Assembly (NCBI GenBank): GCA_041530395.1
Contig: CP136945.1
Span: 1,426,001-1,490,000, forward strand
DNA length: 64,000 nt
Source of the DNA: Thermosynechococcaceae cyanobacterium Okahandja
GTDB lineage: Bacteria; Cyanobacteriota; Cyanobacteriia; Thermosynechococcales; Thermosynechococcaceae
Reading direction: 5' to 3'
The position numbers and the translations under genes are program-made. The notes under the pieces were generated by a model. The model searched no databases. It was not told the DNA's origin and saw only the letters and a list, made by a program, of their open reading frames with translations. Below, one piece after another: positions 53,160 through 62,851 of this stretch (position 1 is the stretch's first letter; every line of letters begins with the position of its first letter).

Positions 53160-53666
53160 CTAGTAGGCTTCCTGAAGCTCGTAAAAATCAGGGGTAATGT
53201 AATCCTTCCGCAGCGGCCAGCCCACCCAGTCTTCGGGCATCAACAGCCGCTTCAGGTGGGGGTGCCCCTCATAGACAATGCCAAACATATCGTAGGATTC
53301 CCGCTCCTGCCAGTCTGCGGTTTTCCAAATCCAATAGACGGAAGGAACGCGGGCATCGTCTCGTGGCACGAAAACCTTGAGGCGAACCTCTGGTGGACGA
53401 TCCGCATTATCGGAGAGTTTAATCAGGTGGTATGTGCTCACGAGGTCTTGGCCGGGCCCCAGATCGTAGGCCGCTTGGCACTGCAAATAGTTAAAGCCAT
53501 CGGCGTAAAGGGCTTGGCAGACCGCCAGCAGGCGATCGCGATCCACCTTGAGCAGTTCAACCTGCGAGGCATCAAGGCCAAGGTACTCCACCGTCAGGTT
53601 TTGGGACTGCAACCAGCGGGCAACAGGGCCAGCCTCAACAATGGGGGCATCGGGGGTATCGGTCAT
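53160..53666 (-). CDS. ndhJ: NAD(P)H-quinone oxidoreductase subunit J
   Basis: 168 residues from ATG 53666 ([14 protein letters not shown]), homologous to NuoC. Motifs [19 protein letters not shown] and [20 protein letters not shown] are diagnostic. It is a peripheral-arm subunit of the cyanobacterial NDH-1 complex. It sits 46 bases downstream of ndhC with no ndhK between. Confidence 0.96.
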   Translation of the reverse strand: MTDTPDAPIVEAGPVARWLQSQNLTVEYLGLDASQVELLKVDRDRLLAVCQALYADGFNYLQCQAAYDLGPGQDLVSTYHLIKLSDNADRPPEVRLKVFVPRDDARVPSVYWIWKTADWQERESYDMFGIVYEGHPHLKRLLMPEDWVGWPLRKDYITPDFYELQEAY

Positions 53667-53712
53667 GGTTAGGCTCCAACACGAATGCAGAACAGATTGC
53701 TTGGGGAAAAGG

Positions 53713-54075
53713 CTATGACCACTCGAGGGCCCCTTTGCGCCATGCATAGACCAGCGCAACCACCAGAATGGCAATAAATATCAGGGCTTCAATAAAGGCG
53801 AGTAGCCCCAACTGGTGAAAGGCCACCGCCCACGGGTACAAGAAAACCGTTTCCACGTCAAAAATGACAAAAACCAGTGCAAACATGTAGTAGCGCACAT
53901 TGAACTGAATCCAAGCGCCACCAATGGGTTCCATGCCCGATTCATAGGTGGTCAGGCGAATCATCCGGTTCGATTTGGGGCGCACCAAGGCAGAGACCCC
54001 AAGGGCAAGGACGGGTACCAGCCCACAAATAATCAAAAAGCCAAGGAAATACTCGTAGCCTGTGAGAACAAACAC
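53713..54075 (-). CDS. ndhC: NAD(P)H-quinone oxidoreductase subunit 3
   Basis: 120 residues with three membrane helices and the family motif [21 protein letters not shown] membrane-arm subunit of NDH-1. ATG 54075 is the start. Followed directly by ndhJ instead of the expected ndhK. Confidence 0.97.
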   Translation of the reverse strand: MFVLTGYEYFLGFLIICGLVPVLALGVSALVRPKSNRMIRLTTYESGMEPIGGAWIQFNVRYYMFALVFVIFDVETVFLYPWAVAFHQLGLLAFIEALIFIAILVVALVYAWRKGALEWS

Positions 54076-54198
54076 CGTTGCAGCGCACCTTTCTTATGTT
54101 TATGTTGAAGTCGCTACCATTTTGACACACTCCCCCAGCAATCGCTAGGCTAGGGATCAATAGAAAAAACTAAATTCACTAATAGTAAATCATTAGCC

Positions 54199-55182
54199 AT
54201 GTCAGATGCTGCTGTGTTGTGCCTCGGTGAAGTGCTTTTTGACTGCTTGGAGGTGGCCAACGAACCCCGCCAGTGTTTTTTGGGGGGGGCACCCGCCAAT
54301 GTGGCCTGTGGTTTGGTCAAGCTGGGGGTGCCGACGGCCTTTTTGGGAGCGGTGGGGGATGATCCCCTAGGGGCGCAGGCGCAAGCCGCCTTAGGGGCAA
54401 TGGGCGTGGATGTCAGCAGCATGGAAACGGTGGCCGGGGTTCCCACGCGGCAAGTGCGGGTTCGCCTCAATTCGGGGGGCGATCGCCAATTTGTCGGGTT
54501 TGCCCCTGAGGATGCCCCTGTTTTTGCTGATACCCAGTTCCTTGGCAGCCGCGTGCGTCCTGAGCAACTCAACGCAGCCCGCTTTTTGGTGAGCGGCACC
54601 CTTGGCTTAGCGGCTGAGCCAACGGCAACCACGGTCGCTAGCCTCGTGGCACAACTGGCGGCTCAAGGCAAACCGATTTTCATTGATGCCAATTGGCGAC
54701 CCATTTTCTGGCCAGATACCGCAACCGCCCTCGCCCGCATTCCGCCCTTTTTGGCCACGGCGCAGTTTCTGAAATTAGCCAAGGAGGAAGCAGAGCTATT
54801 TTTCTCTAGCAGCGATCCCCAACTGTTGTATCGCCAACTCTGGGGTGAGGGGGGCGATCGCGCGGTAGTCATTACCGATGGCGGTGACCCGATTCACTAC
54901 TGCTGGCATGGTCACTGCGGCACCATTATTCCCCCCGCCCTGCCCGTGGTCGATACCACAGGTGCTGGGGATGGCTTTGTGGCGGGCTGGCTGTACCAAT
55001 TAGTCAATGCCACGCCTGCGGACTATCGTCAACCCCAGTGGCAGCAGGCCTGTTTAGAGTTTGCCGCAGTTGTTGGTGCCTTGGTCACCACCCAAAAGGG
55101 AGCCATTACGGCCCAGCCTACCCTAGCAGAGGTTAAAGCGTGGCTTCGGGATCATCCTCAAAGAAAAATAGAGAGGCCGTAA
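54199..55182 (+). CDS. PfkB-family sugar kinase, fructokinase-like
   Basis: 327 residues: GEVLFDCLE at the N terminus, substrate motif GGAPANVACGLVKLG and C-terminal DTTGAGDGFVAGWL with the catalytic Asp. The layout fits fructokinase, though other ketose or nucleoside substrates are possible. It overlaps convergently with a small cysteine-motif gene at its 3' end by about 50 bases. Divergent from ndhC. Confidence 0.9.
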   Translation: MSDAAVLCLGEVLFDCLEVANEPRQCFLGGAPANVACGLVKLGVPTAFLGAVGDDPLGAQAQAALGAMGVDVSSMETVAGVPTRQVRVRLNSGGDRQFVGFAPEDAPVFADTQFLGSRVRPEQLNAARFLVSGTLGLAAEPTATTVASLVAQLAAQGKPIFIDANWRPIFWPDTATALARIPPFLATAQFLKLAKEEAELFFSSSDPQLLYRQLWGEGGDRAVVITDGGDPIHYCWHGHCGTIIPPALPVVDTTGAGDGFVAGWLYQLVNATPADYRQPQWQQACLEFAAVVGALVTTQKGAITAQPTLAEVKAWLRDHPQRKIERP

Positions 55183-55378
55183 CCGTCGCTGGAGCCGCCA
55201 CGGCATGAAGGGAGGGAGTTGCTTGTTTTACGGCGGCAGGTGCCGTCGCCAACGGACAGGCACGCCAAAATCCTCGCACTGGCACATTGAGTTTTTCACA
55301 GGTTCCCCCGCGGCGCCCTTCCGAGTGGTAGAAGGCGCAAAAGCGGCAGGTGGTGGGAGTGAACACTGGGCTGTCCAT
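55133..55378 (-). CDS. Small conserved cysteine-motif protein
   Basis: 81 residues from ATG 55378 (MDSPVFTPTT). A compact cysteine motif, CRFCAFYHSEGRRGGTCEKL then RACPLA, suggests a small metal or Fe-S site; similar small proteins occur in other cyanobacteria, as I recall, but no function is assigned. The last residues extend into the sugar kinase reading region on the opposite strand. Confidence 0.7.
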   Translation of the reverse strand: MDSPVFTPTTCRFCAFYHSEGRRGGTCEKLNVPVRGFWRACPLATAPAAVKQATPSLHAVAAPATVTASLFFFEDDPEATL

Positions 55379-55566
55379 TGCGGGGATCAACTCCAAATCA
55401 TGAAATCTCTACCTCCATCCTAAGAAATTGCCACAGCCCAATTTTTCGCCGATCAGGGGCGCAAAGTGATGACTGGAGGCCACTTTTAGCGATCCCCGCT
55501 GCCAAAAGGGGCTTTTAGAATCTTTTCATACTCCCGCAACATTCCGTAATATCACGGATATAATTC

Positions 55567-55580
55567 GTACAAATTTGTAC
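55567..55580. promoter_or_regulatory. Perfect 14-base palindrome
   Basis: GTACAAATTTGTAC between acsF and the small cysteine-motif gene, about 190 bases upstream of the latter's start and in an A+T-rich stretch with TATATC and TATAAT-like elements nearby. It is a plausible operator; the bound regulator is unknown. The spacing does not fit the LexA pattern. Confidence 0.4.
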
Positions 55581-55646
55581 AAAAACGATAAAAAGGGTTA
55601 TGCTGCCACTAGCACAACCCATAATTTATATTTTCTAAAAAATAAG

Positions 55647-56789
55647 CTAACGGACGACGCTAGGGGTGGGGGCTTTCACCGGCAGTAGGAACAGCTTAAT
55701 CATCTGGGTGAGGTTAGACAGGTATAGGGGCAGCTTTTTCAGGAAGCCACCCCCCGTCTGACTAATGTTGCTGAGCTTGGCATTGTTTTCAACGCATTTC
55801 TCAAGGCGTGCATAAAACTCGGGGTGATCCACATCCAAAATAATGGGGAAGACCCGCCCCGCCGTCTCATTGGTTTTAGCAATCACTTCGCGATCGTACT
55901 CGCGGGCATCGAGGCCAATGGCGGCATAAAACTTCGCCCGCTGTAGGTCGTTGAGGTACATGGTGGCAAACACTGACAGCAGGAAGAAGCGGCACCAGAG
56001 GGTGGGGGGCAACCAACAGACCATAAAGTAGCGCGCCCATTTCCGACCCGAGAGGGAGAGGGGAAACTCTTTAATTTTTTGCCAGAGGGTACGGGGGCGA
56101 TCCAGCATCTGGGGCTGGGAGCGCATAATGGCATCAAAGAAATCGCCGTGGCGGTTTTCATCTTGGCACCAATTTTCAAAGAAGCGGAAAATGGGGTAGA
56201 TGCGGTGCTCCGGATGCTTCTCAAGGTGGCGATAGATGGTGATGTACCGCCAGTAGCCAATTTTTTCAGAAAGGTACGTGGCGTAGAAAATAAACTCTGG
56301 CTCAAAGTAGGTGTAGCTGCGGCTCTGGGTTAAAAAGCCTAAGTCTAGGGACAAGTTAAAGTCCGACATGGCCTTATTCAGGAAACCCGCATGACGCGCT
56401 TCATCCCGAGACATCAAGGCAAAGCATTCCGCCAAGACCGGATTGCGATCCTTCAGCTTGCGACTCAGTTCCTTATACAGCAGAAAACCAGAAAATTCTG
56501 CCGTGCAGGAGCGCTCAAGGAATTCAATAAAGAGTTGCCGTGTTTCACCGTCAATATGATCCCACGATTGCTCGAACTCGGCATCCCGCACAAAGTGGTG
56601 GCGATTGTAGTCGGTGCGGAACTCTTCTAGGATGGCCTGAAGCTCTGCCTCATTTTTAGTAATGCTCATTGCCGCCATCGCTTCAAAGTCGGTGGTGTAG
56701 AAGCGGGGGGTGAGGATGGTTTCTTGAGCCGGAGCCTTGACTCCGGGGCGCAGTTCTTCAAACTCGGGTTTGGCTACGGTATTGACCAT
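55647..56789 (-). CDS. acsF: Magnesium-protoporphyrin IX monomethyl ester aerobic cyclase
   Basis: Forms the isocyclic ring of chlorophyll using oxygen and a di-iron centre. 380 residues with the iron-ligand motifs [27 protein letters not shown] and [11 protein letters not shown]. The start gives [16 protein letters not shown]. With hemA and chlD it covers several steps of the chlorophyll pathway in this window. Upstream bases contain two copies of TGTAAT in close spacing. Confidence 0.96.
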   Translation of the reverse strand: MVNTVAKPEFEELRPGVKAPAQETILTPRFYTTDFEAMAAMSITKNEAELQAILEEFRTDYNRHHFVRDAEFEQSWDHIDGETRQLFIEFLERSCTAEFSGFLLYKELSRKLKDRNPVLAECFALMSRDEARHAGFLNKAMSDFNLSLDLGFLTQSRSYTYFEPEFIFYATYLSEKIGYWRYITIYRHLEKHPEHRIYPIFRFFENWCQDENRHGDFFDAIMRSQPQMLDRPRTLWQKIKEFPLSLSGRKWARYFMVCWLPPTLWCRFFLLSVFATMYLNDLQRAKFYAAIGLDAREYDREVIAKTNETAGRVFPIILDVDHPEFYARLEKCVENNAKLSNISQTGGGFLKKLPLYLSNLTQMIKLFLLPVKAPTPSVVR

Positions 56790-56886
56790 AAACGGCTGTG
56801 TCTCGCTGTTGCTAACGGCACTCTATAGAGATGGTAGCGAAAATACGACACTCGATTACAGGTCATTACAGAACCGTTACATTCCG

Positions 56887-57324
56887 CTAGCGATGAAACC
56901 AGCGGCTGAGCAGGTTTTGGAGGCGATCGCTCCAGGAGGCAGACCAAGTAGCCGGAACAGGTTGCGCTAACAGGGATTGCCCCAAGGGGGTGAGGCGATA
57001 GCGATCGGTTAAGCCTTGACCATCCACTTCGCGGCGCAGGAGCCCCACCTGAATCAGCCAGTCTAGCTCTGCTTCCACCACTAGGGCGGGTAGGGGCGAT
57101 CGCGTAAATCCGGCAGCGACCCCCTGCTGACCCGCAATCTCGAGCAGTGCGACGCTGCGCTGGTGCAGGGTACGGAATAACTCGGGTAAAAAGGGACTGC
57201 ACCGTAGGGCGCGATCGCCGCGGCGGCGAACGTGATCGGCGTAGAGAATGGCCACAACGCTACTCAACGCTACTGAATAAGCTCTGAAGAGTTGGGATTT
57301 AGCCCTCTTGGGGGAAGCTGGCAT
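56887..57324 (-). CDS. Winged-helix-like hypothetical protein
   Basis: 145 residues; the family resembles the cyanobacterial Npun_F0494 type. ALVVEAELDWLIQVGLLRRE and GLTDRYRLTPLGQSLL give a wing-like ending. Start chosen at ATG 57324, which overlaps the stop of the upstream gene by 26 bases; a downstream start is possible. It may bind DNA but no target is known. Weakly, it forms a pair with the upstream gene. Confidence 0.7.
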   Translation of the reverse strand: MPASPKRAKSQLFRAYSVALSSVVAILYADHVRRRGDRALRCSPFLPELFRTLHQRSVALLEIAGQQGVAAGFTRSPLPALVVEAELDWLIQVGLLRREVDGQGLTDRYRLTPLGQSLLAQPVPATWSASWSDRLQNLLSRWFHR

Positions 57325-57958
57325 CGATCAAGGTGGCGCGATCGTTAGCGGAGTAACTCACCGCAGGATTGGGGGGCGGGGGTGCTTGGGCGGCTGGCGG
57401 AGGCTCAGGGTGCCCCATGCGCCGATCGGGCATGACAACGCGCTCCATAATAAACTCGATGGTTCCTTGGCGTAGCCAGCCCCGCGCCACGAGGATGTCT
57501 CCCAAACGGGCACCGGTGGAGCGCTGATCCGCGAGGGCAACTTCAATTTGAGCGGGTGTTACCAACTCTGCCTCCACCAGATAGTTACCAAGGCGCTTTG
57601 TATAGCTATCATCGTGGGGGCGTTGAATAAAGGGGCGCTTTTTCACCGGTGCTGCGGGCGCAGCGGGTACATCGGGTAAGCTCTCGGCCATGGCCCGATC
57701 TCCCGCCAAGGCCACTAAGCAGTCCTTAATTTTCATGAGTATTTCCGCTGCCCGTCGCGGCTGATCCTGCTGTGCCGCCTGCTCTAGTAACCGCGCTTCC
57801 GCTTCGATGAGCGTTTGGCGGGAGGCCACCGCCGCCACCTGGAGAATGCGGGCTTGCTGTTGCAGGGCAGCCATATCATGCTCAAGCAGTGCCTTCTTAC
57901 ATTGCTTCAGTACGAGGGAGCCTTGTTTGAGGAGGACTTTATCGGCAGCGGTAGTCAT
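57299..57958 (-). CDS. Protein with MshEN/GspE N-terminal-like domain
   Basis: 219 residues from ATG 57958 (MTTAADKVLLKQGSLV). The N-terminal half is helical, followed by a proline linker and a small alpha-helical domain (RLGNYLVEAELVTPAQIEVA, DILVARGWLRQGTIEFIMER) like the N-terminal domain of GspE/PilB ATPases, where some versions bind cyclic di-GMP. The ATPase itself is absent. Hence it may be a stand-alone signalling adaptor. A proline-rich tail ends the protein. It pairs with the next small gene by overlap. Confidence 0.7.
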   Translation of the reverse strand: MTTAADKVLLKQGSLVLKQCKKALLEHDMAALQQQARILQVAAVASRQTLIEAEARLLEQAAQQDQPRRAAEILMKIKDCLVALAGDRAMAESLPDVPAAPAAPVKKRPFIQRPHDDSYTKRLGNYLVEAELVTPAQIEVALADQRSTGARLGDILVARGWLRQGTIEFIMERVVMPDRRMGHPEPPPAAQAPPPPNPAVSYSANDRATLIDASFPQEG

Positions 57959-58156
57959 AATCAAAAAGAGTAGGCGCTTACTATTGAAGAAATTATAATC
58001 GTTGATGGTTGGCAGTGGTGTGTCATGTAGCAGGTTGACCAAGGCTGCCAGCAACTAACGCAGTTACGGTTGCCACCACGACATTACCTGCTTGTCTTCA
58101 ACTATAGTCTTTTTACGGGGGCGATCGCCATCAGTGCAACCCAGTGTAACTCACTG

Positions 58157-59182
58157 TTACTCACTTTCCAGCAACTGATGGAGGGCTGCCGCCATTTCCG
58201 CTGTCGTGGTCGTGGCGGTGCCAAATTGCCGTACCACAATACTGGCGGCAAGGTTACCCAAAACCGCGGCCTCCCATAGACTGGCACCGGCCACCAAGGC
58301 AAGGGTCAAGGCCGCCACCACCGTATCCCCGGCACCGGTGACATCAAATACCTCGGTGCGATTAAACGCTGGTAAATGGCTCGGGGTTGCATCGCGGCTA
58401 AACAAGCTCATGCCCGCATCACCGCGAGTAATCAGGATATGCTGAGCCGCCGTCAGGGCCAGTAAATCCTTACCGGCTCGCAGCAGATCTTCAAGACTGC
58501 GAATGGCGTAGCCCACTGCCGCTTCCGCCTCCGGCAGGTTGGGCGTAAATAAAAATGCCCCTTGGTATCTGCCGAGATCCCGCTGCGTATCCACAATGGT
58601 GCGGTGGTGTTGCAGCGCCGCCTTGATCACCGCGGGCGTAAAGACCCCATCCCCATAGTCTGAGCAAACCACCGCATCTGCTTTAGCGGCATGATCGCGA
58701 ATAAAGGCGGCTAACTCCTCCTGCAGCAGTGGACTTGGTAACTCATCCGACTTGCGATCTAGGCGCACAATTTGCTGCGTCACCGACTGGCGGGCATGAC
58801 CCGAGATGCGGGTTTTCGTGACAGTGGGGCGGGTCGCATCCCGAACAATGCCTTGGGTGCCGATACCCGCCGCCTGAAAAATATCGCAGAGAGCCTGCCC
58901 TTGAGGATCATGCCCCACTAACCCAACCGCCTGTACCGTTGCCCCCAGTTTGGCAAGGTTGTAGATGGCATTAGCACCCCCGCCAGGGACTTGGCGTGTG
59001 GTTTCATGGCGCAAAATCAGCACCGGAGCCTCCCGCGAGAGGCGCTCCACCTGACCGGTGAGAAATTCATCGAGGGTGAGGTCTCCCACCACCAGTAGCT
59101 GCGCCTTAGAAAACTGACCGAGTAAATGCAGTAACCGCGGTTGCGCCGCCAGTAATTGCTCGCGGAGTGCTGTCTCTAGCAT
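58157..59182 (-). CDS. PfkB-family kinase, RfaE1/HldE-like heptose kinase
   Basis: About 341 residues. Motifs GGGANAIYNLAKLGATV, DYGDGVFTPAVI, VDTQRDLGRYQGAFLFTPN and DVTGAGDTVVAALTLALV match the heptose-7-phosphate kinase side of RfaE. The adenylyltransferase half of a bifunctional HldE is absent. It may supply ADP-heptose precursors for the envelope; a plain carbohydrate kinase is an alternative. Start at ATG 59182 or GTG 59200, both plausible. Confidence 0.85.
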   Translation of the reverse strand: MLETALREQLLAAQPRLLHLLGQFSKAQLLVVGDLTLDEFLTGQVERLSREAPVLILRHETTRQVPGGGANAIYNLAKLGATVQAVGLVGHDPQGQALCDIFQAAGIGTQGIVRDATRPTVTKTRISGHARQSVTQQIVRLDRKSDELPSPLLQEELAAFIRDHAAKADAVVCSDYGDGVFTPAVIKAALQHHRTIVDTQRDLGRYQGAFLFTPNLPEAEAAVGYAIRSLEDLLRAGKDLLALTAAQHILITRGDAGMSLFSRDATPSHLPAFNRTEVFDVTGAGDTVVAALTLALVAGASLWEAAVLGNLAASIVVRQFGTATTTTAEMAAALHQLLESE

Positions 59183-59361
59183 AAAAATTGGGTCTGCCAC
59201 CTCCTGATCCTTGCTCCACCATACCGCTGTTCGCCGTCCCTAGAACCGATTGTTTGGGGCGGCAAGGTTTCGGGGTAATCTGGTCATAGACAGCGCCCGA
59301 TGGGTGGCACAAATGCCGCCCTTAAGGATGGCCGAACAACAGGTAAGGACAGGCATTCGTG

Positions 59362-60054
59362 ATGCAGCGGTGGCTACTTTGGCTTTTACTTCCCCTTGTA
59401 ATTTATATCAATGGTTGTGTGCAGGCAGATTTGGCCATTGAGCACCACGGTCAAACCGGCGGCCAACTGACCTATGATGTCAACCTGCCGGAAGCGGCAC
59501 CCCAAACCAGTAAGGTATTAGCGCAGCAGGTACGGCACCTTGGTGGCAAGGTCACTGAACAAAGCGAGACCCACCTGCGGCTTGCGGTGCCCTTTGATAC
59601 ACCCCAAGACCTAGGGACGGCGCTCTCCCAGATTATGAGTATTCCCTACAGTACCAACACTGCTGCCCAGGCTACAATTACGGATCAAAACTGGCTCCTC
59701 TTTGTGCGGGAGCGTCTTCGCTACGATATTGATCTGCGCCCGCTGGGACTTCAAAGCAGCCGCCAAGAGGTATTGGTGGCACCCCAGTCCCTACTGGCTC
59801 TGACGGTGAGTCTGCAAACCCCTTGGGGGGCGCGACCCGTTGACCACACGCCCAAGGAGGCTGATACCGTAGTGAATCCTAATGTGCAGCGCCATGGCGA
59901 TCGCCTGAGTTGGCGCTTGGTGCCCGGGTACTTGAACCATCTAGAGGCGGTTTATCTGTATCCGAGTCCCTTGGGCTGGGGCACGCTCGCCATTTTGGCC
60001 TTGCTCGCGTTAGGCTATTGGGGACGCGATCGCTTTCAATTGCCAAAACCATGA
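59362..60054 (+). CDS. DUF3153-type lipoprotein
   Basis: 230 residues. The start MQRWLLWLLLPLVIYINGC gives a lipobox (YINGC), so the mature protein is probably a lipoprotein. A central all-beta part follows, and a C-terminal helix (WGTLAILALLALGYW) anchors it again. The layout matches the cyanobacterial DUF3153 family by recollection. Function unknown. The stop overlaps the AI-2E transporter start (ATGA). Confidence 0.8.
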   Translation: MQRWLLWLLLPLVIYINGCVQADLAIEHHGQTGGQLTYDVNLPEAAPQTSKVLAQQVRHLGGKVTEQSETHLRLAVPFDTPQDLGTALSQIMSIPYSTNTAAQATITDQNWLLFVRERLRYDIDLRPLGLQSSRQEVLVAPQSLLALTVSLQTPWGARPVDHTPKEADTVVNPNVQRHGDRLSWRLVPGYLNHLEAVYLYPSPLGWGTLAILALLALGYWGRDRFQLPKP

Positions 60055-61094
60055 GATGGTACGGCACCCCCGGGAGTTGGCAGCGCTATCTGAGTTACTT
60101 TGTTGTTGGCCCCCTTGTTGTGCTGAACCTGTGGGTCGCCGAGCAGTTTTACCTCTACTTTGAGTACCTTATTAATATTCTGGTGATTGCCGCCATTTTG
60201 GCTTTTTTGCTCAATCAGGTGGTGATACGGCTATGCCAGCGGGGACTGCGCCGCCCCCATGCCATTGCCATTGTGCTGGCCATTACGTTGCTGGTTGTCA
60301 GTATCCTACTGCTGCTCCTGTTGCCCCTTGCCCTGCAGCAGGCCGAGGAATTATTGGCGCAACTGCCGGAGTTAGCGAATACCGGTAACCAAAACCTACG
60401 ACATCTGGATCATTTTCTACGGCGCTATCACTTTCCGGTAGGGATTGATGACCTCACCGCAGAGTTTGTCGAGCAAATGAAGGGGTTGGCGGCCATTTTG
60501 CCGGGGATTGCTATTACCACCCTTGGGAAGTTTGTGGATACGCTCTTGGTGTTAATTTTGGCAGTTTATATGCTGTTTTACGGCGGCCAAATTTGGCGCG
60601 GTCTCATCACACTGTTGCCCAAGCGCTGGCAAGCGGTGGTGGATCACTCCTTGCAGGTCAATATTCGCAGTTTTTTTTCAGCGCAAGTTTTTTTAGGGCT
60701 ATTTATGTTTCTTGCCTTGATCCCGTTTATGCTGGCGCTGCGGGTCAATTTTGGTTTCCTCTTTGCCCTAGTGATTGGGGTGGCGCAACTGATTCCCGTG
60801 GTGGGGGCAACCCTTGGCATTGGGTTAGTGGTGCTGCTGATTTTATTTCAGGATGGTTGGCTGGCCTTGAATATTCTTGTGATTGCCGTGGTGCTCCAGC
60901 AAATTAAGGACAATATCCTATCGCCGCGATTGCTCGGGAACTTAATTGGCCTCAACCCCCTGTGGCAGTTTATTGCCCTGCTCATTGGTGGCCGGGTCGC
61001 GGGCTTTTTAGGCATTGTTTTGGCCATTCCCTTGGCGGCAACGGTGAAAACCACCGTCCTTTACCTAAAAGCGAGTGATCAGGCCATTTCCTAG
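60051..61094 (+). CDS. AI-2E-family membrane transporter
   Basis: 347 residues from ATG 60051 with seven or eight membrane helices. The domain between helices ([18 protein letters not shown]) and the last block ([60 protein letters not shown]) fit the family. Family members export AI-2 or exchange Na+/H+ among others; the substrate here is unknown. It is translationally coupled to the DUF3153 gene and overlaps fmt by four bases at its end. Confidence 0.9.
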   Translation: MRWYGTPGSWQRYLSYFVVGPLVVLNLWVAEQFYLYFEYLINILVIAAILAFLLNQVVIRLCQRGLRRPHAIAIVLAITLLVVSILLLLLLPLALQQAEELLAQLPELANTGNQNLRHLDHFLRRYHFPVGIDDLTAEFVEQMKGLAAILPGIAITTLGKFVDTLLVLILAVYMLFYGGQIWRGLITLLPKRWQAVVDHSLQVNIRSFFSAQVFLGLFMFLALIPFMLALRVNFGFLFALVIGVAQLIPVVGATLGIGLVVLLILFQDGWLALNILVIAVVLQQIKDNILSPRLLGNLIGLNPLWQFIALLIGGRVAGFLGIVLAIPLAATVKTTVLYLKASDQAIS

Positions 61095-62068
61095 TCTAGT
61101 TGTGCCCCAGTGGTCAGCCGCACACCATTGACAAAATCCCAGCCGGACTGGGGTTTGCGGCCACTCAGTTGCACTTGGCTGAGGAGCAGCCCTCCCGCCG
61201 CCGTTTGTACCACCGGTCCCCAGCCTTTGATCAGGGTGGTGATGGTGCCGGGGGGAGCAGCTGGCTCCAACGGAACCACGTCGGGCCGAAGTTCAGCGGG
61301 AAGCGCCGTCTGCACCTCTGGGGTGAGGGGCCATGTTTGCAGCACCTTTAGGGGTGTTCCTTGCCAATGGCTGAAGGCGTGGGGGTAAAAGGCGCGCACT
61401 TGGTTGTGTAACTCCAGCGCCGATCGCCCCCAGTCGAGGCAAAAATCCTCTTTTTGCAGCAGGCGGGCATAGGTGGCCTCCTGATCGTTTTGGGGGTGTG
61501 GCGTAAGCTGTGGCAGTTGGCGTAGGGTTTGCAGCAAGAGGTCTGCCCCGAGGTGGCTCAGCCGGTGGCCAAGGGTTTGGGTCGTATCGTCGAGGGCGAT
61601 CGCCACGGCGGCTTGCAGCAGTATGGGGCCAGTATCCATGCCCGCATCCATGAGCATGGTGGTCACGCCGGTTTCTGTTTCGCCATTGTAGAGCGCCCAC
61701 TGAATTGGAGCCGCCCCGCGATATTTGGGCAGCAGCGAGCCGTGGATGTTAATGCACCCGCGGGCAGGAATGGCCAGTACCTGCGGCGATAAAATCTGAC
61801 CGTAGGCTACCACTACAAACACATCCGCCGCCAGCGCTTGCAGGTGGGCGTGCAGTTCAAGATCCCGTTTGAGGCGCGGGGGCTGCCACACGGGCAAGCC
61901 ATGGGCAAGGGCAACGTGCTTGACCGGCGAGGGCAGGAGTTGACTGCCCCGCCCGCGGCGCTTATCCGGTTGGGTCACCACCCCCAAAACCTCGAGATCA
62001 GGAGCCGCCAGCAGCGCTTCAAGGGGTGGAATGGCAAACTCTGGCGTTCCAAAATAAACAAGTTTCAA
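61091..62068 (-). CDS. fmt: Methionyl-tRNA formyltransferase
   Basis: Adds the formyl group to initiator Met-tRNA. Motifs [51 protein letters not shown] and the SLLP loop are present. The likely start is TTG 62068 with GGGGAG seven bases before it, giving [11 protein letters not shown]; starting at ATG 62104 would add 12 unusual residues. 325 residues. Confidence 0.95.
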   Translation of the reverse strand: MKLVYFGTPEFAIPPLEALLAAPDLEVLGVVTQPDKRRGRGSQLLPSPVKHVALAHGLPVWQPPRLKRDLELHAHLQALAADVFVVVAYGQILSPQVLAIPARGCINIHGSLLPKYRGAAPIQWALYNGETETGVTTMLMDAGMDTGPILLQAAVAIALDDTTQTLGHRLSHLGADLLLQTLRQLPQLTPHPQNDQEATYARLLQKEDFCLDWGRSALELHNQVRAFYPHAFSHWQGTPLKVLQTWPLTPEVQTALPAELRPDVVPLEPAAPPGTITTLIKGWGPVVQTAAGGLLLSQVQLSGRKPQSGWDFVNGVRLTTGAQLD

Positions 62069-62168
62069 GGCTGCACTCCCCGACGTTACCGCCAGCAGAA
62101 ACATTTTCCTCGGCTATAGTATCGTGTAGTGCATGATCAATTAATGTTCGTTTGCGAGATGCCCTACT

Positions 62169-62801
62169 ATGTCCGATGGCCAACTGCCGCCAACCAATGC
62201 CCCTGAGTCAACAACGGTCAAACCCACCAAAGCGCCAGAGCCGTGGTGGCTAGAGGTGGCAAAGACCCTTGGACTGGCAGCCGTACTGGCTTTTGGGATT
62301 CGCACCTTTGTCGCTGAAGCCCGCTACATCCCCACCGGCTCCATGGAGGAGACACTGCTCATTAACGATCGCCTGATTATTGAGAAGATTAGCTACTACT
62401 TCCATCCCCCCCGGCGCGGTGACATTATTGTGTTTAACCCCACACCAGCCCTTCAGGAGGCAGGGTTTCGGGATGCGTTTATTAAGCGGGTGGTGGGCTT
62501 GCCGGGCGATCGCGTCGAGTTGCGCCAAGGGCGAGTGTACGTAAACAACCAGCCCCTACAGGAGCCTTACCTGTCCCCCGCCACCTTTACCACTATTGAT
62601 ACCTGCGCTGGACTGCAACCCTACCTTGCCCAGCCCCAAGTGATTCCTGCCAATAGTTACTTAGTCTTGGGCGATAACCGCAACAATAGCTTTGATGGCC
62701 GCTGTTGGGGGGTCGTGCCCCGCAGCTATGTGATTGGTCGAGCCGCACTGCGTTTTTGGCCCCTAGATCGGTGGGGTAGCATTCCAGACCCCCAGAACTA
62801 G
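62169..62801 (+). CDS. lepB: Signal peptidase I
   Basis: 210 residues with an N-terminal membrane helix (LEVAKTLGLAAVLAFGIRTF). Catalytic Ser58 in IPTGSMEETL and Lys107 in AFIKRVVGLPGD, plus the C-terminal LGDNRNNSFDGRCWG. Cleaves signal peptides at the outer face of the membrane. Divergent from fmt. Confidence 0.96.
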   Translation: MSDGQLPPTNAPESTTVKPTKAPEPWWLEVAKTLGLAAVLAFGIRTFVAEARYIPTGSMEETLLINDRLIIEKISYYFHPPRRGDIIVFNPTPALQEAGFRDAFIKRVVGLPGDRVELRQGRVYVNNQPLQEPYLSPATFTTIDTCAGLQPYLAQPQVIPANSYLVLGDNRNNSFDGRCWGVVPRSYVIGRAALRFWPLDRWGSIPDPQN

Positions 62802-62851
62802 GTTTTGTGGGAAGATAGGGGTGTTGATGGGTTGAAGTGCCTAGGGCAACT

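Noticed and set aside
55567-55580. Palindrome considered as a LexA site
   Set aside because: Distance between GTAC halves is six bases; the cyanobacterial LexA pattern needs four.
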